NCBI GenBank assembly: GCA_963813635.1
Contig: CAWEZO010000010.1
Location: 91,862 to 155,861 of the forward strand
Reading direction: 5' to 3'
DNA: 64,000 nt
From: JBBRZM01 sp963813635
Lineage (GTDB): Bacteria; Actinomycetota; Acidimicrobiia; IMCC26256; JBBRZM01
Part shown: positions 18,211 to 26,766 of the stretch, piece after piece
Layout: every line of letters starts with the position of its first letter
Numbering within the stretch: position 1 is the first letter of the stretch
Program-made: the position numbers and the translations under genes
The notes under the pieces: generated by a model
What the model was told of the DNA's origin: nothing
The model's input: only the letters and a program-made list of their open reading frames with translations
The model's database searches: none

Positions 18211-18981
18211 ATGGCAAAGAAGCTAGACGGAAAAGTGGTTATCCTGACAGGCACGAGCGCGGGCCTTGGAAAGCAAATGGCCGTCTATTTGGCCAACGAA
18301 GGCGCCAAGTTGTCCATGTGCGCTAGGAGAACAGAGAAGTTGATGGAAACGGCGAGACTTTGCGAGGAGACAGGCGGGGAAGTCTTGGCCCTAACGTGTG
18401 ATATCTCGAAGTATGAGAATCTGCAGAACTACGTTGAGAAGACGATTGAGCGCTTCGGGACGGTGGACGTTCTGATCAACAATGCCAACGCTCAAGCCGT
18501 TCGCGTTCCTTTCCTCGAACAGGACACGGAGGAGCTGGACAGGGCGCTGCATACCGGCCTCTACAGCTACTGGAATCTGATGAAGCTGTGCTACCCCTAC
18601 CTGAAGGGCAAGAGCTCCTCGATCATCAATTTCACTTCCGGTGTCTATCAGGTCGGCTTTGAAGGAATGGCCGCATATGTTGCCGACAAGGCGGCGATTC
18701 GCGGGCTTTCCATGGTCGTGGCTCGCGAATGGGGGAAAGATGGCATTCGTTGTAATACGCTCAGCCCTGTCGCGATGACCGAGACCATCATGGAGAATCT
18801 GCCGCCAGAGTTCACAGAATACGTGGTGAATCGCTCCCGCGACAACGCAATGGGAAGAGTGGGTGATCCGTATCAGGACATTGCACCGGTCACGCTATTC
18901 CTGGCCTCTGACGAGAGTCGATGGATCACTGGCCAGAACATCAACGTGGATGGCGGCGTGAGCGAGACCATTCTGATGTAG
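18211..18981 (+). CDS. Short-chain dehydrogenase/reductase, AT-richer than neighbours
   Basis: An intact 256-residue SDR. The cofactor loop is TGTSAGLG, the NNAN version of the NNAG motif is present (VLINNANAQ), the catalytic Ser is in NFTSGVYQ, and the active-site pair is YVADK (YxxxK). The C-terminus ITGQNINVDGGVSETILM is canonical. ATG 18211 (MAKKLDGKVVILTG) is preferred over ATG 18178. Codon use is distinctly less GC-biased than in flanking genes, like the LuxC/LuxE pair at 28-31 kb, which suggests a shared foreign origin. The substrate is unknown. Confidence 0.88.
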   Translation: MAKKLDGKVVILTGTSAGLGKQMAVYLANEGAKLSMCARRTEKLMETARLCEETGGEVLALTCDISKYENLQNYVEKTIERFGTVDVLINNANAQAVRVPFLEQDTEELDRALHTGLYSYWNLMKLCYPYLKGKSSSIINFTSGVYQVGFEGMAAYVADKAAIRGLSMVVAREWGKDGIRCNTLSPVAMTETIMENLPPEFTEYVVNRSRDNAMGRVGDPYQDIAPVTLFLASDESRWITGQNINVDGGVSETILM

Positions 18982-19164
18982 GGCCCGCAAGTAGGGCTCT
19001 CCTGACAGTGATGTGGGTCACGCGGCGATAGGAGGTCCCTATGCCGAGGATGCGACGTCGTAGCACGCGACCTGTTGGAGGACGTCGGCCACCCATTCGG
19101 GATCGGTGAGAGCCCGACTGGGAGCAGTAGTAGGCGAAGAAGGCGCCATCCACCAGCCTCCTCA

Positions 19165-19360
19165 CACCGCGCTCGTGAGCTCGGTCGCGTCCAGTGCGCG
19201 ATCTGCGGTCGGCGCATGACCGGAACAAAGAAAGGCAACGGGCGCTGCAACTACCGATGCGAGCTGCGCCGCAGCCGCCCCGGTGCACCGCTCGACCACC
19301 CCGTCGACGTCTGCGTCCGTGAGCAACCGTTGGTCGAAGCTCTCGACGTGATTGGCGGCG
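19165..19360 (+). pseudogene. Serine recombinase (resolvase family) zinc-ribbon C-terminal fragment
   Basis: The forward frame reads RVQCAICGRRMTGTKKGNG, RCNYRCELRRSRPGAPLDHP and VDVCVREQPLVEALDVIG. The CxxCGRRM ... YRC zinc ribbon followed by a DHP-x-x-V-x-VRE segment is the C-terminal part of large serine recombinases common in actinobacteria. The catalytic domain is absent. It marks a past integration event in this remnant-rich stretch. Confidence 0.65.
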
Positions 19361-19375
19361 CGGGTATCCGGGTCG

Positions 19376-20230
19376 TCAGCGGCCGACCGGGAAGATCCGG
19401 GTGCCGGAGTGGGAGAGCAGCTGTGCGACCGGGAGCGTCAGGCCGTGCGCTCGGGCGAGCTCGACCGCGTCGCCGAGGTCCTTGTCGACCAGCGCCGCGG
19501 TCACGCGCAGGACTTCGTCCTCGTCGGGCGCGTGCGGGTCGTCCCGGAAGTGCTTATAGAACGGGAGTGCGAACGCGGTCAGGTCCGACAGCGCGCCGCT
19601 CGCCTCGGTGACCTCCTCGACGAGCCCGTCGCGAACGCCGCCGGCGCCGGCGAGCTCGACGGCTTCAATCATGGCGGCAAAGCCGGCATAGACCACGATG
19701 TTGTGCGCAAGCTTCAGGGCGGCGCCGCTTCCGAGCCGTCCGGCGGACACGACCTTCGTCGCGAATCGGAGCAGTGTCGGCCGGAGCCGCTCGACGATCT
19801 CGCCGTCGTCGCCGACGAGCACCGACATGGTTCCCTGCTGGACGCTGAAACTCCCTCGGCCGGCGACCGGTGCGTCGACGAGGTCGATGCCGCGCTCGAC
19901 GGCCAGCGGGGCGAGCGCCTCGACGGTCGCAGGCATCACGGTCGACAGCACCGCGATGCAGGCGCCCGGCCGGGCACCGTCGAGCACTCCATCGGGACCG
20001 CTCACCGCCGCGACGCACTGATCGTCGGTCTGCACGGACACGAACACGACGTCGCACCGCTCGCCGAGCTCGCGCGCGACGACGACGTTGCAAGCGCGCC
20101 ATCGGCGACCGCTCGGTCGATCGCCTCGGGGCGCACGTCGAACACGAATGGCGCATCGCCGGTCTGCCGCGAGCCGTCGGGTGAGCGCACTCCCGATCAG
20201 CCCGAGCCCGACGACCCCGACCGCAGTCAT
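19376..20230 (-). CDS. 3-hydroxyisobutyrate-dehydrogenase-like NAD(P)-dependent oxidoreductase
   Basis: A beta-hydroxyacid dehydrogenase of about 284 residues. The N-terminus MTAVGVVGLGLIGSALTRRL carries the GxGxxG loop. DAPVAGRGSFSVQQGTMSVL matches the substrate-binding DAPVSGG motif with one change, and LGSGAALKLAHNIVV holds the catalytic Lys. Residues about 25-45 are read in the wrong frame owing to two compensating frame changes near 20100-20160, so the second Rossmann strand looks scrambled. Such enzymes oxidise 3-hydroxyacids or reduce semialdehydes. Confidence 0.82.
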   Translation of the reverse strand: MTAVGVVGLGLIGSALTRRLAADRRCAIRVRRAPRGDRPSGRRWRACNVVVARELGERCDVVFVSVQTDDQCVAAVSGPDGVLDGARPGACIAVLSTVMPATVEALAPLAVERGIDLVDAPVAGRGSFSVQQGTMSVLVGDDGEIVERLRPTLLRFATKVVSAGRLGSGAALKLAHNIVVYAGFAAMIEAVELAGAGGVRDGLVEEVTEASGALSDLTAFALPFYKHFRDDPHAPDEDEVLRVTAALVDKDLGDAVELARAHGLTLPVAQLLSHSGTRIFPVGR

Positions 20231-20239
20231 GCGTTCCAT

Positions 20240-20412
20240 TCGATCACACGACGTGCCACCATGTCGCCCGGCGACCTGCGCGCCGGTGCTCTCGTCGACG
20301 TCGGCGATGACACCCGGGCAGCTTCCGCCACGCAGCGCTCGGCCGTGGCGCGACCGATGCCGTTCGGGCCTCCCGTGATGATCACCACCTTGCCGGCGAG
20401 GTCACCCGCCAT
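20240..20412 (-). pseudogene. Short-chain dehydrogenase N-terminal fragment
   Basis: From ATG 20412 the sequence DLAGKVVIITGGPNGIGRAT and AERCVAEAA is the cofactor-binding start of an SDR; a frame change then gives a piece resembling VIADVDESTGAQVA. The remainder is missing and the dehydrogenase gene at 20230 begins directly. This fragment lies downstream of the 41-bp palindrome and was probably the target gene of the divergent TetR. Confidence 0.7.
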
Positions 20413-20456
20413 AATCAGACCGGCGCGAATGTCGCCAGCAGCGCGACCGGCGGCCA

Positions 20457-20497
20457 TGTTCATCAGTCGATGAATATACTTCATCGACTGATGAACA
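20457..20497. promoter_or_regulatory. Perfect 18-bp-arm palindrome, probable TetR operator
   Basis: TGTTCATCAGTCGATGAA (20457-20474) and its exact reverse complement TTCATCGACTGATGAACA (20480-20497) flank the 5-base centre TATAC. It sits between the divergent SDR fragment and the TetR C-terminal fragment and overlaps the presumed regulator start at 20491. Arm length, spacing and position are those of a TetR-family operator; as RNA it would also form a long hairpin. Confidence 0.8.
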
Positions 20498-20762
20498 ACG
20501 CAAGGCGCGCGCGAGAATCCCGTATGCGATGCACCTCGAACGGCTCGCCGGAATCCTCGAGAGCTACGGGCTCGAGCCGACGATGTGGCCGCCTGCCGCG
20601 GTCATTGTGATGCTCAACAGCATCTCGTGGTACGTCCGCACCGACGAGGCGTTCGGTGTCGAGCTCGGCCGCGAGGAAACCGTCGAACTCGTCGAACGCG
20701 ACATCCGCGCGCTGGAGGGTGAGCGCGCCGAGACGCCATCGACACCTGTTCGCAAGCGGTGA
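20491..20762 (+). pseudogene. TetR-family regulator lacking its DNA-binding domain
   Basis: ATG 20491 opens about a dozen codons (MNNARRARES) like a TetR start, then the frame changes and the helix-turn-helix region is missing. What follows, MHLERLAGILESYGLEPTMW, ISWYVRTDEAFGVELGREET and VELVERDIRALEGE, is the last two helices of a TetR ligand domain. A deletion of roughly 100 codons is inferred. The operator next to it is intact. Confidence 0.7.
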
Positions 20763-20773
20763 GAGGAGATCCG

Positions 20774-21205
20774 GTGGACCCACAGGCGTTGCACGACAAA
20801 ATCGAGATTCAGGAGCTGCTCGCTCGGTACGCCCGCGGCGTCGACTCGAAGGACTGGGAGCTGTGGAAGTCGGTGTTCACCCCGGACGCGAGGGTCGACT
20901 ACAGCTCGGCCGGCGCCGCGGTCGGCTCGCGTGACGAGGTCGCGGCGTGGCTCGAGCAGGGGCTCAGCGTCGTGCCGATGACGCAGCACTTCATCAGCAA
21001 CGTCGAGGTCGACCTCGACGGAGACCGGGCCAAGGTGCGGGCCATGTTCTACAACCCGATGCAGCTGCCCGGGATCGCCGACCTGAGCTACTGCGGGGGC
21101 TACTACCACCACGACGTGGTGCGCACGCCCGGGGGGTGGAAGAGCGAGCGATTGGTCGAGGAGAACATCTGGTTCGTGAACCGACCCGACATGCCGGCGA
21201 GCTGA
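20774..21205 (+). CDS. SnoaL-like (NTF2-fold) protein
   Basis: A 143-residue SnoaL_4-type protein starting at GTG 20774 behind a GAGAGGAGA ribosome-binding site. The N-terminal KIEIQELLARYARGVDSKDW and WKSVFTPDARVDYSSAG are typical, and MTQHFISNVEVDLDGDRAKV follows as in homologues. It lies eleven bases after the TetR fragment and just ahead of an SDR gene. Similar pairs occur in terpenoid and steroid catabolic loci, where the SnoaL protein may isomerise or hydrate a ring intermediate; that is inference. Confidence 0.87.
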   Translation: MDPQALHDKIEIQELLARYARGVDSKDWELWKSVFTPDARVDYSSAGAAVGSRDEVAAWLEQGLSVVPMTQHFISNVEVDLDGDRAKVRAMFYNPMQLPGIADLSYCGGYYHHDVVRTPGGWKSERLVEENIWFVNRPDMPAS

Positions 21206-21243
21206 GGCTCGCGCACCGGCGTACAGCGATCGAGGGATTGAGC

Positions 21244-21990
21244 ATGTCGGACACCTTCGAAGGCAAGGTTGCGCTGGTCACCGGCGCCGCGTCCGGGATC
21301 GGCCGGGCCGTCGCTCTGCGCCTCGCGGCAGGAGGCGCGTCGGTCTTCGCCGTCGACATCGACGCCGGTCGGCTCGACGAGACGAAGGGCCTGGCGTCGG
21401 GCGAGGTCGCGGTGCGCCAGGCCGATCTGGGCGATCCCGACGAGTGCGTCGACGTCGTCGCGAGCTGCGTCGAGGAGTTCGGACGGCTCGATGTCCTCGG
21501 GAACATCGCCGGCGTCTACCTCGCCGAGCACACGACCAAGACGACCCGCGAGCAGTACCGCAAGGTCATGGCCGTGAACCTCGACGCCTACTTCTTCCTC
21601 GCCCAGGCCGCCATCCCGCACCTCCTCGAGAGCAGCGGCAACATGGTGAACATCGCCTCCAACGCCGGGCTCCAGGGCGTGCCGTACTCGGCGGCGTACT
21701 CCATGAGCAAGGGAGGCGTCGTGCAGCTCACTCGGTCGCTCGCGGTCGAGTTCCTCAAGACTCCGCTGCGGGTGAACGCCATCGCCCCTGCGGGCACCAA
21801 CACCAACATCGCCGCCTCGACGAGCTTCCCGAGCGACATGGACATCGACCTGGCCCGCCGGATGGCCGGTCTCCGTGGAATGGCCGAACCCGAGGATGTC
21901 GCCGCCGTCTTCGCCTTCCTCGCGGCCGAGGACGCGCGATCGATCACCGGCTCCATCTACACCATCGACAACGGGCTCACCGCCAGCTAG
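21244..21990 (+). CDS. Short-chain dehydrogenase/reductase
   Basis: An intact 248-residue classical SDR: cofactor loop VTGAASGIGRAVALRLA, acidic VFAVDID (favours NAD), GNIAG in place of NNAG, catalytic Ser in NIASNAGL and YSMSK for YxxxK. The C-terminus ARSITGSIYTIDNGLTAS has DNG instead of the usual DGG. It follows the SnoaL-like gene by 38 bases on the same strand and probably shares its transcript. It is convergent with the enoyl-CoA hydratase at 22028. Confidence 0.92.
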   Translation: MSDTFEGKVALVTGAASGIGRAVALRLAAGGASVFAVDIDAGRLDETKGLASGEVAVRQADLGDPDECVDVVASCVEEFGRLDVLGNIAGVYLAEHTTKTTREQYRKVMAVNLDAYFFLAQAAIPHLLESSGNMVNIASNAGLQGVPYSAAYSMSKGGVVQLTRSLAVEFLKTPLRVNAIAPAGTNTNIAASTSFPSDMDIDLARRMAGLRGMAEPEDVAAVFAFLAAEDARSITGSIYTIDNGLTAS

Positions 21991-22027
21991 AAGACTTGAC
22001 CGTGGTCGCCGAACTCGAGTCAGCGCC

Positions 22028-22804
22028 TCACGAACTGGTGCCGGGTGGGATCCAGCTCGGGTCGCGCTTTTCCATGAATGCCAACATCCCTTCACGCATC
22101 TCCGCGGAGCCCGCGAGTGCACCGAACATCGTCTGGGTATCGATGAAGCCGTAGCGCTCGTTCAGCATGCGCTTGACGTGGGCACGCGCATCGGGTGCGG
22201 TCCGCAGGATCTGATGTGCGGCCGCGAGCGCGGCCGCGCGCAGCTCGTCGTGCGGGACGACGCGAGCGATGACGCCGAGCCGCTGCGCCTCGGCCGCGTC
22301 GAAGGTGCGCGCTGACAGCATCAGGTCCCGGGCTACTGCGATGCCCACATGCGCGGGCAACGCCGCGGCGTAGAACGCATCGGGGATGCCACGCAGCAGC
22401 TCCGGTACCCGGAACGTCGCCCGGTCGCTCGCCACCGTGATGTCGGCCATCATCGCGATCAGCAACCCGCCGGCCTGGCAGATGCCGTTCACCGCCGCGA
22501 TCACCGGTGCGCGACTGTCCCGGATCGCTAGAAACGGCAAGATGTCCTCGCCGACGTGCTCCGCGAGGTCATCGCCCGGCTCCGACCGTCCGCCGAGATC
22601 ACCACCCGGTGCGAACACGTCGCCGACCCCGGTGATGATCAACGCGCCAACATCGGGGTCGGCGTTGACGAGCCGCACCGCGCGCTTGATGCCGTAGTAC
22701 ATAGCGGGCGTGAGCGCGTTCCGCGCCGCGGGCCGGTCAATGACGCACCACGTAACGGGCCCCTCGCGCTCGAAGCGGAGGGCCGAGGTCCCGAGCTCAT
22801 TCAT
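22028..22804 (-). CDS. Enoyl-CoA hydratase/isomerase
   Basis: A 258-residue crotonase-fold protein from ATG 22804 (MNELGTSALRFEREGPVTWC). Landmarks: IDRPAARNALTPAMYY, GVGDVFAPGGDLGGR, APVIAAVNGICQAGGLLIAM (oxyanion hole) and the FRVPELLRGIPDAFYAA loop. The loop residue usually supplying the second acid is not obvious, so hydratase against isomerase activity is open. Its start lies only 43 bases from the left end of an ISL3 element, which may have separated it from its original promoter. Confidence 0.88.
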   Translation of the reverse strand: MNELGTSALRFEREGPVTWCVIDRPAARNALTPAMYYGIKRAVRLVNADPDVGALIITGVGDVFAPGGDLGGRSEPGDDLAEHVGEDILPFLAIRDSRAPVIAAVNGICQAGGLLIAMMADITVASDRATFRVPELLRGIPDAFYAAALPAHVGIAVARDLMLSARTFDAAEAQRLGVIARVVPHDELRAAALAAAHQILRTAPDARAHVKRMLNERYGFIDTQTMFGALAGSAEMREGMLAFMEKRDPSWIPPGTSS

Positions 22805-22847
22805 CGTGCCCACGATAACCGGCTCTACGCGACCAAGCGTGGTTGGC

Positions 22848-24188
22848 GGCCTCGCACTCTTGCGGTTCGGGGAGTCTGCCATTCGACGCCGCAGTGCAAC
22901 AGGAGACGTAGCCGGTAGTTGTCGAAGTTGCGGAAGCCGTGACCGACGCGCTTGATCTTCTTGATCAACAGGTTGATGCCTTCGGTCGACGCCGTTTGAC
23001 GCGCCGGTGGTGTGGAAGGCGAGGACCTCGTTCTCCCACGATCGGATCGTGCGGGCGAGACGACGGCACTCGCGCACCTGGCTGTCGTCGCAGTACCCGT
23101 AGAAGCGTTTGCAACCGGCGGCGCGCGAGCTCGCAGGCTTCGCGCCGTGTAGACCTCGCGCAGCAGCTCCTTGGCGAGGTACGCGGCGCCGACTTCACCG
23201 TCGGGATCGCCTTCGAGCAACAAGCGCACGACGCGTTCACGTTGGGGTTCGGTGAGCCGGTCGTGCGCGACCAACAGGGTGCGGCGGATCCGATAGAGCG
23301 GATCGTGTTTGCGGCCCCGATGCCCGAGCGTGGTCTGTTGCACGCGGCGACGCACGTCGTCGACGGCCTGGTTACGCGAGTCGGATCGCGTGGAAGTGGT
23401 CCACCACGATCGTCGACCCCGTCGAGCCGGTCGGCCAGGCCGGTCGCGTACCCGCGGAACGGATCCACGACCGCGACCCCGATCCCGGCCAGCCATTCGT
23501 CGGCTCGCTGGTCGAGCCAGTCGCGAACGACCTGACCAGACCGGCCAGGGACGACGTCGAGGAGCTGGTGACGGTCCAGGTCGACGAACCCGGTGATCAT
23601 CTCCCGGCGGCGGGTCGGGCTCGGCGCGCAAGAAGCTCGTCTCGTCCAGGCCGAGCGCGCTCGGCGCTCCGAGACGGGCCGGATCGTCGACCAGGCGCTG
23701 GCCGTGTTCGCGCACCGCGCCCATCGCGGTGTGCCACCCGACGCCGAACGCGACGCGCGACCGCGGCGACGCTGTCGCCGTCTTCACCGACCCGGCGGCA
23801 GATCTCGGACCGGGCCCGCACGGTCAGCGACGCCCGCGACTCGATCAGCTCGCTCGTCTCGGTCCACGTCCCGGTCGGGCAGTCCGGATCCCCACACGAC
23901 CAGATGCGCTTCGCCCACACCAGCCGCACCGGCCGGCCCGCGATCGGCAGGTCCCGCACCTGCACCCGACGGCGTCCGTGACCGACCGCGCGCACCCCAC
24001 ACGCCGGACAGCCCACCCGATCCGCGGTCGTCTCGACCGCCAGCCACCACTCGCCGTCCTCGAGCACCTGCGACGCCCACGACGAAGCCGGCCAGTCGAA
24101 CGAGCGCGGTCGCGCCCTCACTACCGTGCATGAACACCAGGGGTCTCCCTCTCGAGCAGCCGTCAACAGCCGCAAGAGTGGTGAGGCC
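22848..24188 (-). mobile_element. ISL3-family insertion sequence with terminal inverted repeats
   Basis: Ends: GGCCTCGCACTCTTGCGG (22848-22865) and, read on the reverse strand, GGCCTCACCACTCTTGCGG (24188-24170). They differ by one indel and one mismatch. The 1341-bp element encloses a single ISL3-type transposase on the reverse strand. The length is normal. I could not define the expected 8-bp target duplication with confidence. Confidence 0.85.
22866..24131 (-). pseudogene. ISL3-family transposase, multiply frameshifted
   Basis: Ordered fragments: CPACGVRAVGHGRRRVQVRD (zinc finger and N-terminal domain), GRPVRLVWAKRIWSCGDPDC, GVGWHTAMGAVREHGQRLVD, LGLDETSFLRAEP, TGFVDLDRHQLLDVVPGRSG, then NQAVDDVRRRVQQTTLGHRG and AYLAKELLREVYTAR, and the C-terminal EGINLLIKKIKRVGHGFRNF with NYRLRLLLHCG. 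These are in all three reverse frames, with at least four frame changes. The order and spacing match ISL3 transposases, so the gene was full length before the shifts. Confidence 0.85.
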
Positions 24189-24325
24189 CCTGGCCTCATT
24201 GGTGGACCTAACCGACCAGCCCTACCCGGACACGGCCCCAGCGCTTCATCGCGAAGAGCCCGATAACCACACTCCCGTGCGAAGCTGAGACTCGCAACAC
24301 TGTCGGAGGCCTAGGGGCACGACCG

Positions 24326-25060
24326 CTATTCGCGGGGTCGGGCGCCGTCACCGATCGTGCGGTCCATGAGCCCTGCCATCGCAGCCAGCTCCCGGTCCAT
24401 CGCAGCTCGGACCACGTCGGCCCGACCCGCGATCAGGAGCCGCTTCGTGGCGACCACCGCAGCCGGGTCCAACGCGGCGATGGTGGCCGCCGCTGCTTCG
24501 GCCTCCGCGGGTAGCTCCGCATCGGTGACGACACGCCACGCGAGGCCCATGGCCAGGGCCGCCTGCGCGTCGAGCCACTCGCTCGACAGCATCGCCCACG
24601 CTGCATCGCCCCATCGGGCACGGGCGGGCAGCAACGCCGAGCTTCCCGCTTCCGGGACGATGCCGAGGGCAGTGAAGGGAAAGCGCAGTCGCGCCGACTC
24701 GGCGACGATCACGAGGTCGCAGTGCAACAACATGGTGCAGCCGATGCCCACCGCCAGACCGTTCACCGCGGCAAGGATGGGCTTCTCGAACGCAACCAGC
24801 GTTTCGAGTAGCTCAGCGAACTCCGTCCCCGCCTTGTCCAACTCGGCCGGCGAGGCGCTGCCGTCCAGGAGCGACCGGTCCGCTCCCGCCGAGAACGCGC
24901 GTCCGCTCCCGGACAGCACCACCACCCGCACGTCCGGATCTGCCGCGGCCGCGACGAGCGCAGCGTGGAACTGCTCGTAGTCCGTCGCAGTAAACGCATT
25001 GAGCCGATCCGGCCGATCGAACGTCACCCAGCACACCCCGTCACGACGTTCGTCAAGCAT
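24326..25060 (-). CDS. Enoyl-CoA hydratase/isomerase
   Basis: An intact 244-residue crotonase-family protein. FDRPDRLNAFTATDYEQFH, GRAFSAGADRSLLDG, KPILAAVNGLAVGIGCTMLL and FPFTALGIVPEAGSSALLP are the successive conserved segments; the Glu of PEAGSS is at the usual catalytic or substrate-proximal position. The start MLDERRDGVCWVTF at ATG 25060 is compact and typical. The gene stands alone after the ISL3 element. It could be a hydratase or a delta3,delta2 isomerase. Confidence 0.9.
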   Translation of the reverse strand: MLDERRDGVCWVTFDRPDRLNAFTATDYEQFHAALVAAAADPDVRVVVLSGSGRAFSAGADRSLLDGSASPAELDKAGTEFAELLETLVAFEKPILAAVNGLAVGIGCTMLLHCDLVIVAESARLRFPFTALGIVPEAGSSALLPARARWGDAAWAMLSSEWLDAQAALAMGLAWRVVTDAELPAEAEAAAATIAALDPAAVVATKRLLIAGRADVVRAAMDRELAAMAGLMDRTIGDGARPRE

Positions 25061-25434
25061 CCAACATCCTGTAGCACAGACTTGCCGGGTAAGGGGCGGC
25101 GAGGTCCGCTATGGCGGCAACCATCCGTTCCGCGTTCGCGATCGTGATCGCGCTGCCGCAGTTTTCGGGTGGATGGCAACAGCTTCGCGCCCGAATTCGC
25201 GTTCCCGCCTGTGAGCGCGCAACATCGCATGATGAGGCGTTTCAGACCCTTTTAACGTCCGCCTTCGCACCGCGTCCGTTGGTGTTGGCGGCGCGCTCGG
25301 AAACGTGAATGCGGTTTCGGGGCCGCCCCCGGCATCCTCGGTGGCGATCGGAGCAAGCCGGCATCCCCAGCAGAACGCGCGCCCGAGAACGCGCGCCGTC
25401 CGCACTCGCGTTCGCGCGAACGCAGAACGGCCTG
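25061..25434. other. Intergenic region without recognisable genes
   Basis: About 370 bases between the enoyl-CoA hydratase start and the DUF3303 stop. It contains the promoter side of the hydratase. I see no conserved protein motif, RNA gene or strong hairpin. Confidence 0.5.
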
Positions 25435-25746
25435 TCAGCTGATTGACTGTCGTGCCGCGATGGCCTGGGCCGTCACCCCGGTTGCCTCGGTGATGTCAAC
25501 GACCGGATAGACCGTGAACTCGAGGAAGCTCGACCACGTGCTCAGGTCCTTCAACAATTCGGCCGCGTTGTCGGTCTCGATCACGCTGAAGCCGCCGTTG
25601 CCATCACAGCGGGAGACCCACTCGCGGATCGTTGCGGACTTGCTGGGCTGCCACTTCGAGAGAAGCGCCTGTGCCCGCTGCGTTGCTTCGAATCGTTCGA
25701 CCTCCGAGCCACCACTCTGGACCGTAAACGCCAGTACAAATTTCAC
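25435..25746 (-). CDS. DUF3303-type small protein
   Basis: A 103-residue protein from GTG 25746, placed seven bases after a perfect AGGAGGA ribosome-binding site. VKFVLAFTVQSGGSEVERFE, KWQPSKSATIREWVSRCDGN and GGFSVIETDNAAELLKDLST fit the DUF3303/antibiotic-biosynthesis-monooxygenase-like ferredoxin fold, including the VETDDP-like strand. Function is not known. It is divergent from the DinB-like gene. Confidence 0.75.
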   Translation of the reverse strand: MKFVLAFTVQSGGSEVERFEATQRAQALLSKWQPSKSATIREWVSRCDGNGGFSVIETDNAAELLKDLSTWSSFLEFTVYPVVDITEATGVTAQAIAARQSIS

Positions 25747-25996
25747 CTTTGTCTTCCTCCTCACGCCGAGCGGAGCGCCCGGGGCGGTCAGCATTCCACG
25801 ATTCGAATCGGGTGTCTCCCCCACACCATCTCTTGGCGCCGCACTGGACACGAAGTCCGAGCAGGGTGCGCACAGAACATCTCGCACGACAGTTCCTTCT
25901 GGACGCACAGAGCCGGCTGGGACGTTGCCCAGTCGGGTGCCGTTGGCGAGCGAGCGCCGCGTGCCAGGGAACCCACGCTCGTGGTGGAATCGTGGT

Positions 25997-26503
25997 GTGG
26001 ACGTCGCTTCGCTGCTCCTCGAGCTCTACGGCCGCATCCCACCATTGGCGCGCAGCGCCGTCGACGGCGTCGACCTGTTGACGCTTGCGGAATCACCATC
26101 GCCGGGAGCGAACCCGATCGCGTGGCTCGTGTGGCACGCCTCTCGCGTGCAGGACCACCACGTTGCGGAGCTCATCAATGCGGACCAGATCTGGATCGGC
26201 AACGACTGGGCTCGCCGCTTTGGGCTCGACCCGGACCCGTGGAATACGGGCTACGGCCATTCTGCGCAAGACGTCGCGGCGGTCCGACCAGAACGGCCCA
26301 AGGTGCTGCTGGAGTACCTGGATGCCGTCGACCGCCGCACCCGCACGCTGTTGGAGAGCCTCAACCCGGCGGAGCTCGATCGCATCGTCGACCGGAGGTG
26401 GGATCCGCCAGTCACGCTCGGCGTGCGGCTGGTCAGCATCGCCGACGACAGCTTGCAGCACCTTGGGCAGGCGGCCTACGTGCGGGGACTGCTCCGGAGC
26501 TGA
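25997..26503 (+). CDS. DinB/DUF664-family protein
   Basis: A 168-residue four-helix-bundle protein from GTG 25997. Family marks are LLLELYGRIPPLARSAVDGV, GANPIAWLVWHASRVQDHHV (the metal-binding HxxRxQDxH region), WARRFGLDPDPWNTGYGHS and LQHLGQAAYVRGLL (the C-terminal His). DinB/DUF664 proteins in actinobacteria are metal-dependent thiol transferases, often mycothiol-linked, which may serve here in detoxification. The role is inferred from the family. Confidence 0.85.
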   Translation: MDVASLLLELYGRIPPLARSAVDGVDLLTLAESPSPGANPIAWLVWHASRVQDHHVAELINADQIWIGNDWARRFGLDPDPWNTGYGHSAQDVAAVRPERPKVLLEYLDAVDRRTRTLLESLNPAELDRIVDRRWDPPVTLGVRLVSIADDSLQHLGQAAYVRGLLRS

Positions 26504-26766
26504 CACACCGGCCCCGCCATCGAGACGAGCCGCACCAATATCTCGTTGTCCTTCCTGATCGCCGTTCGCGAGGACCACGGCGGGCACTCCTGATTCCGGA
26601 GGATCGTGCGCTCGCACCTTTTTTCGAGCCACACCGCGACGGAATCCGGTGGGCGGGCAGCTTCGTTCGTCAGCCAGACGCGAACACGCGACCGCAGGCA
26701 GTTCGAGAGCCAACCCACCCGAACTCGACGCTACGGAAACCCGCAACGTCCCACGCGGATACTCAA

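Noticed and set aside
18941..19288. Reverse-strand ORF between the AT-richer SDR and the recombinase scrap
   Set aside because: Pieces such as PEWVADVLQQVACYDVASSA look coding-like, but the frame breaks and no family is identifiable.
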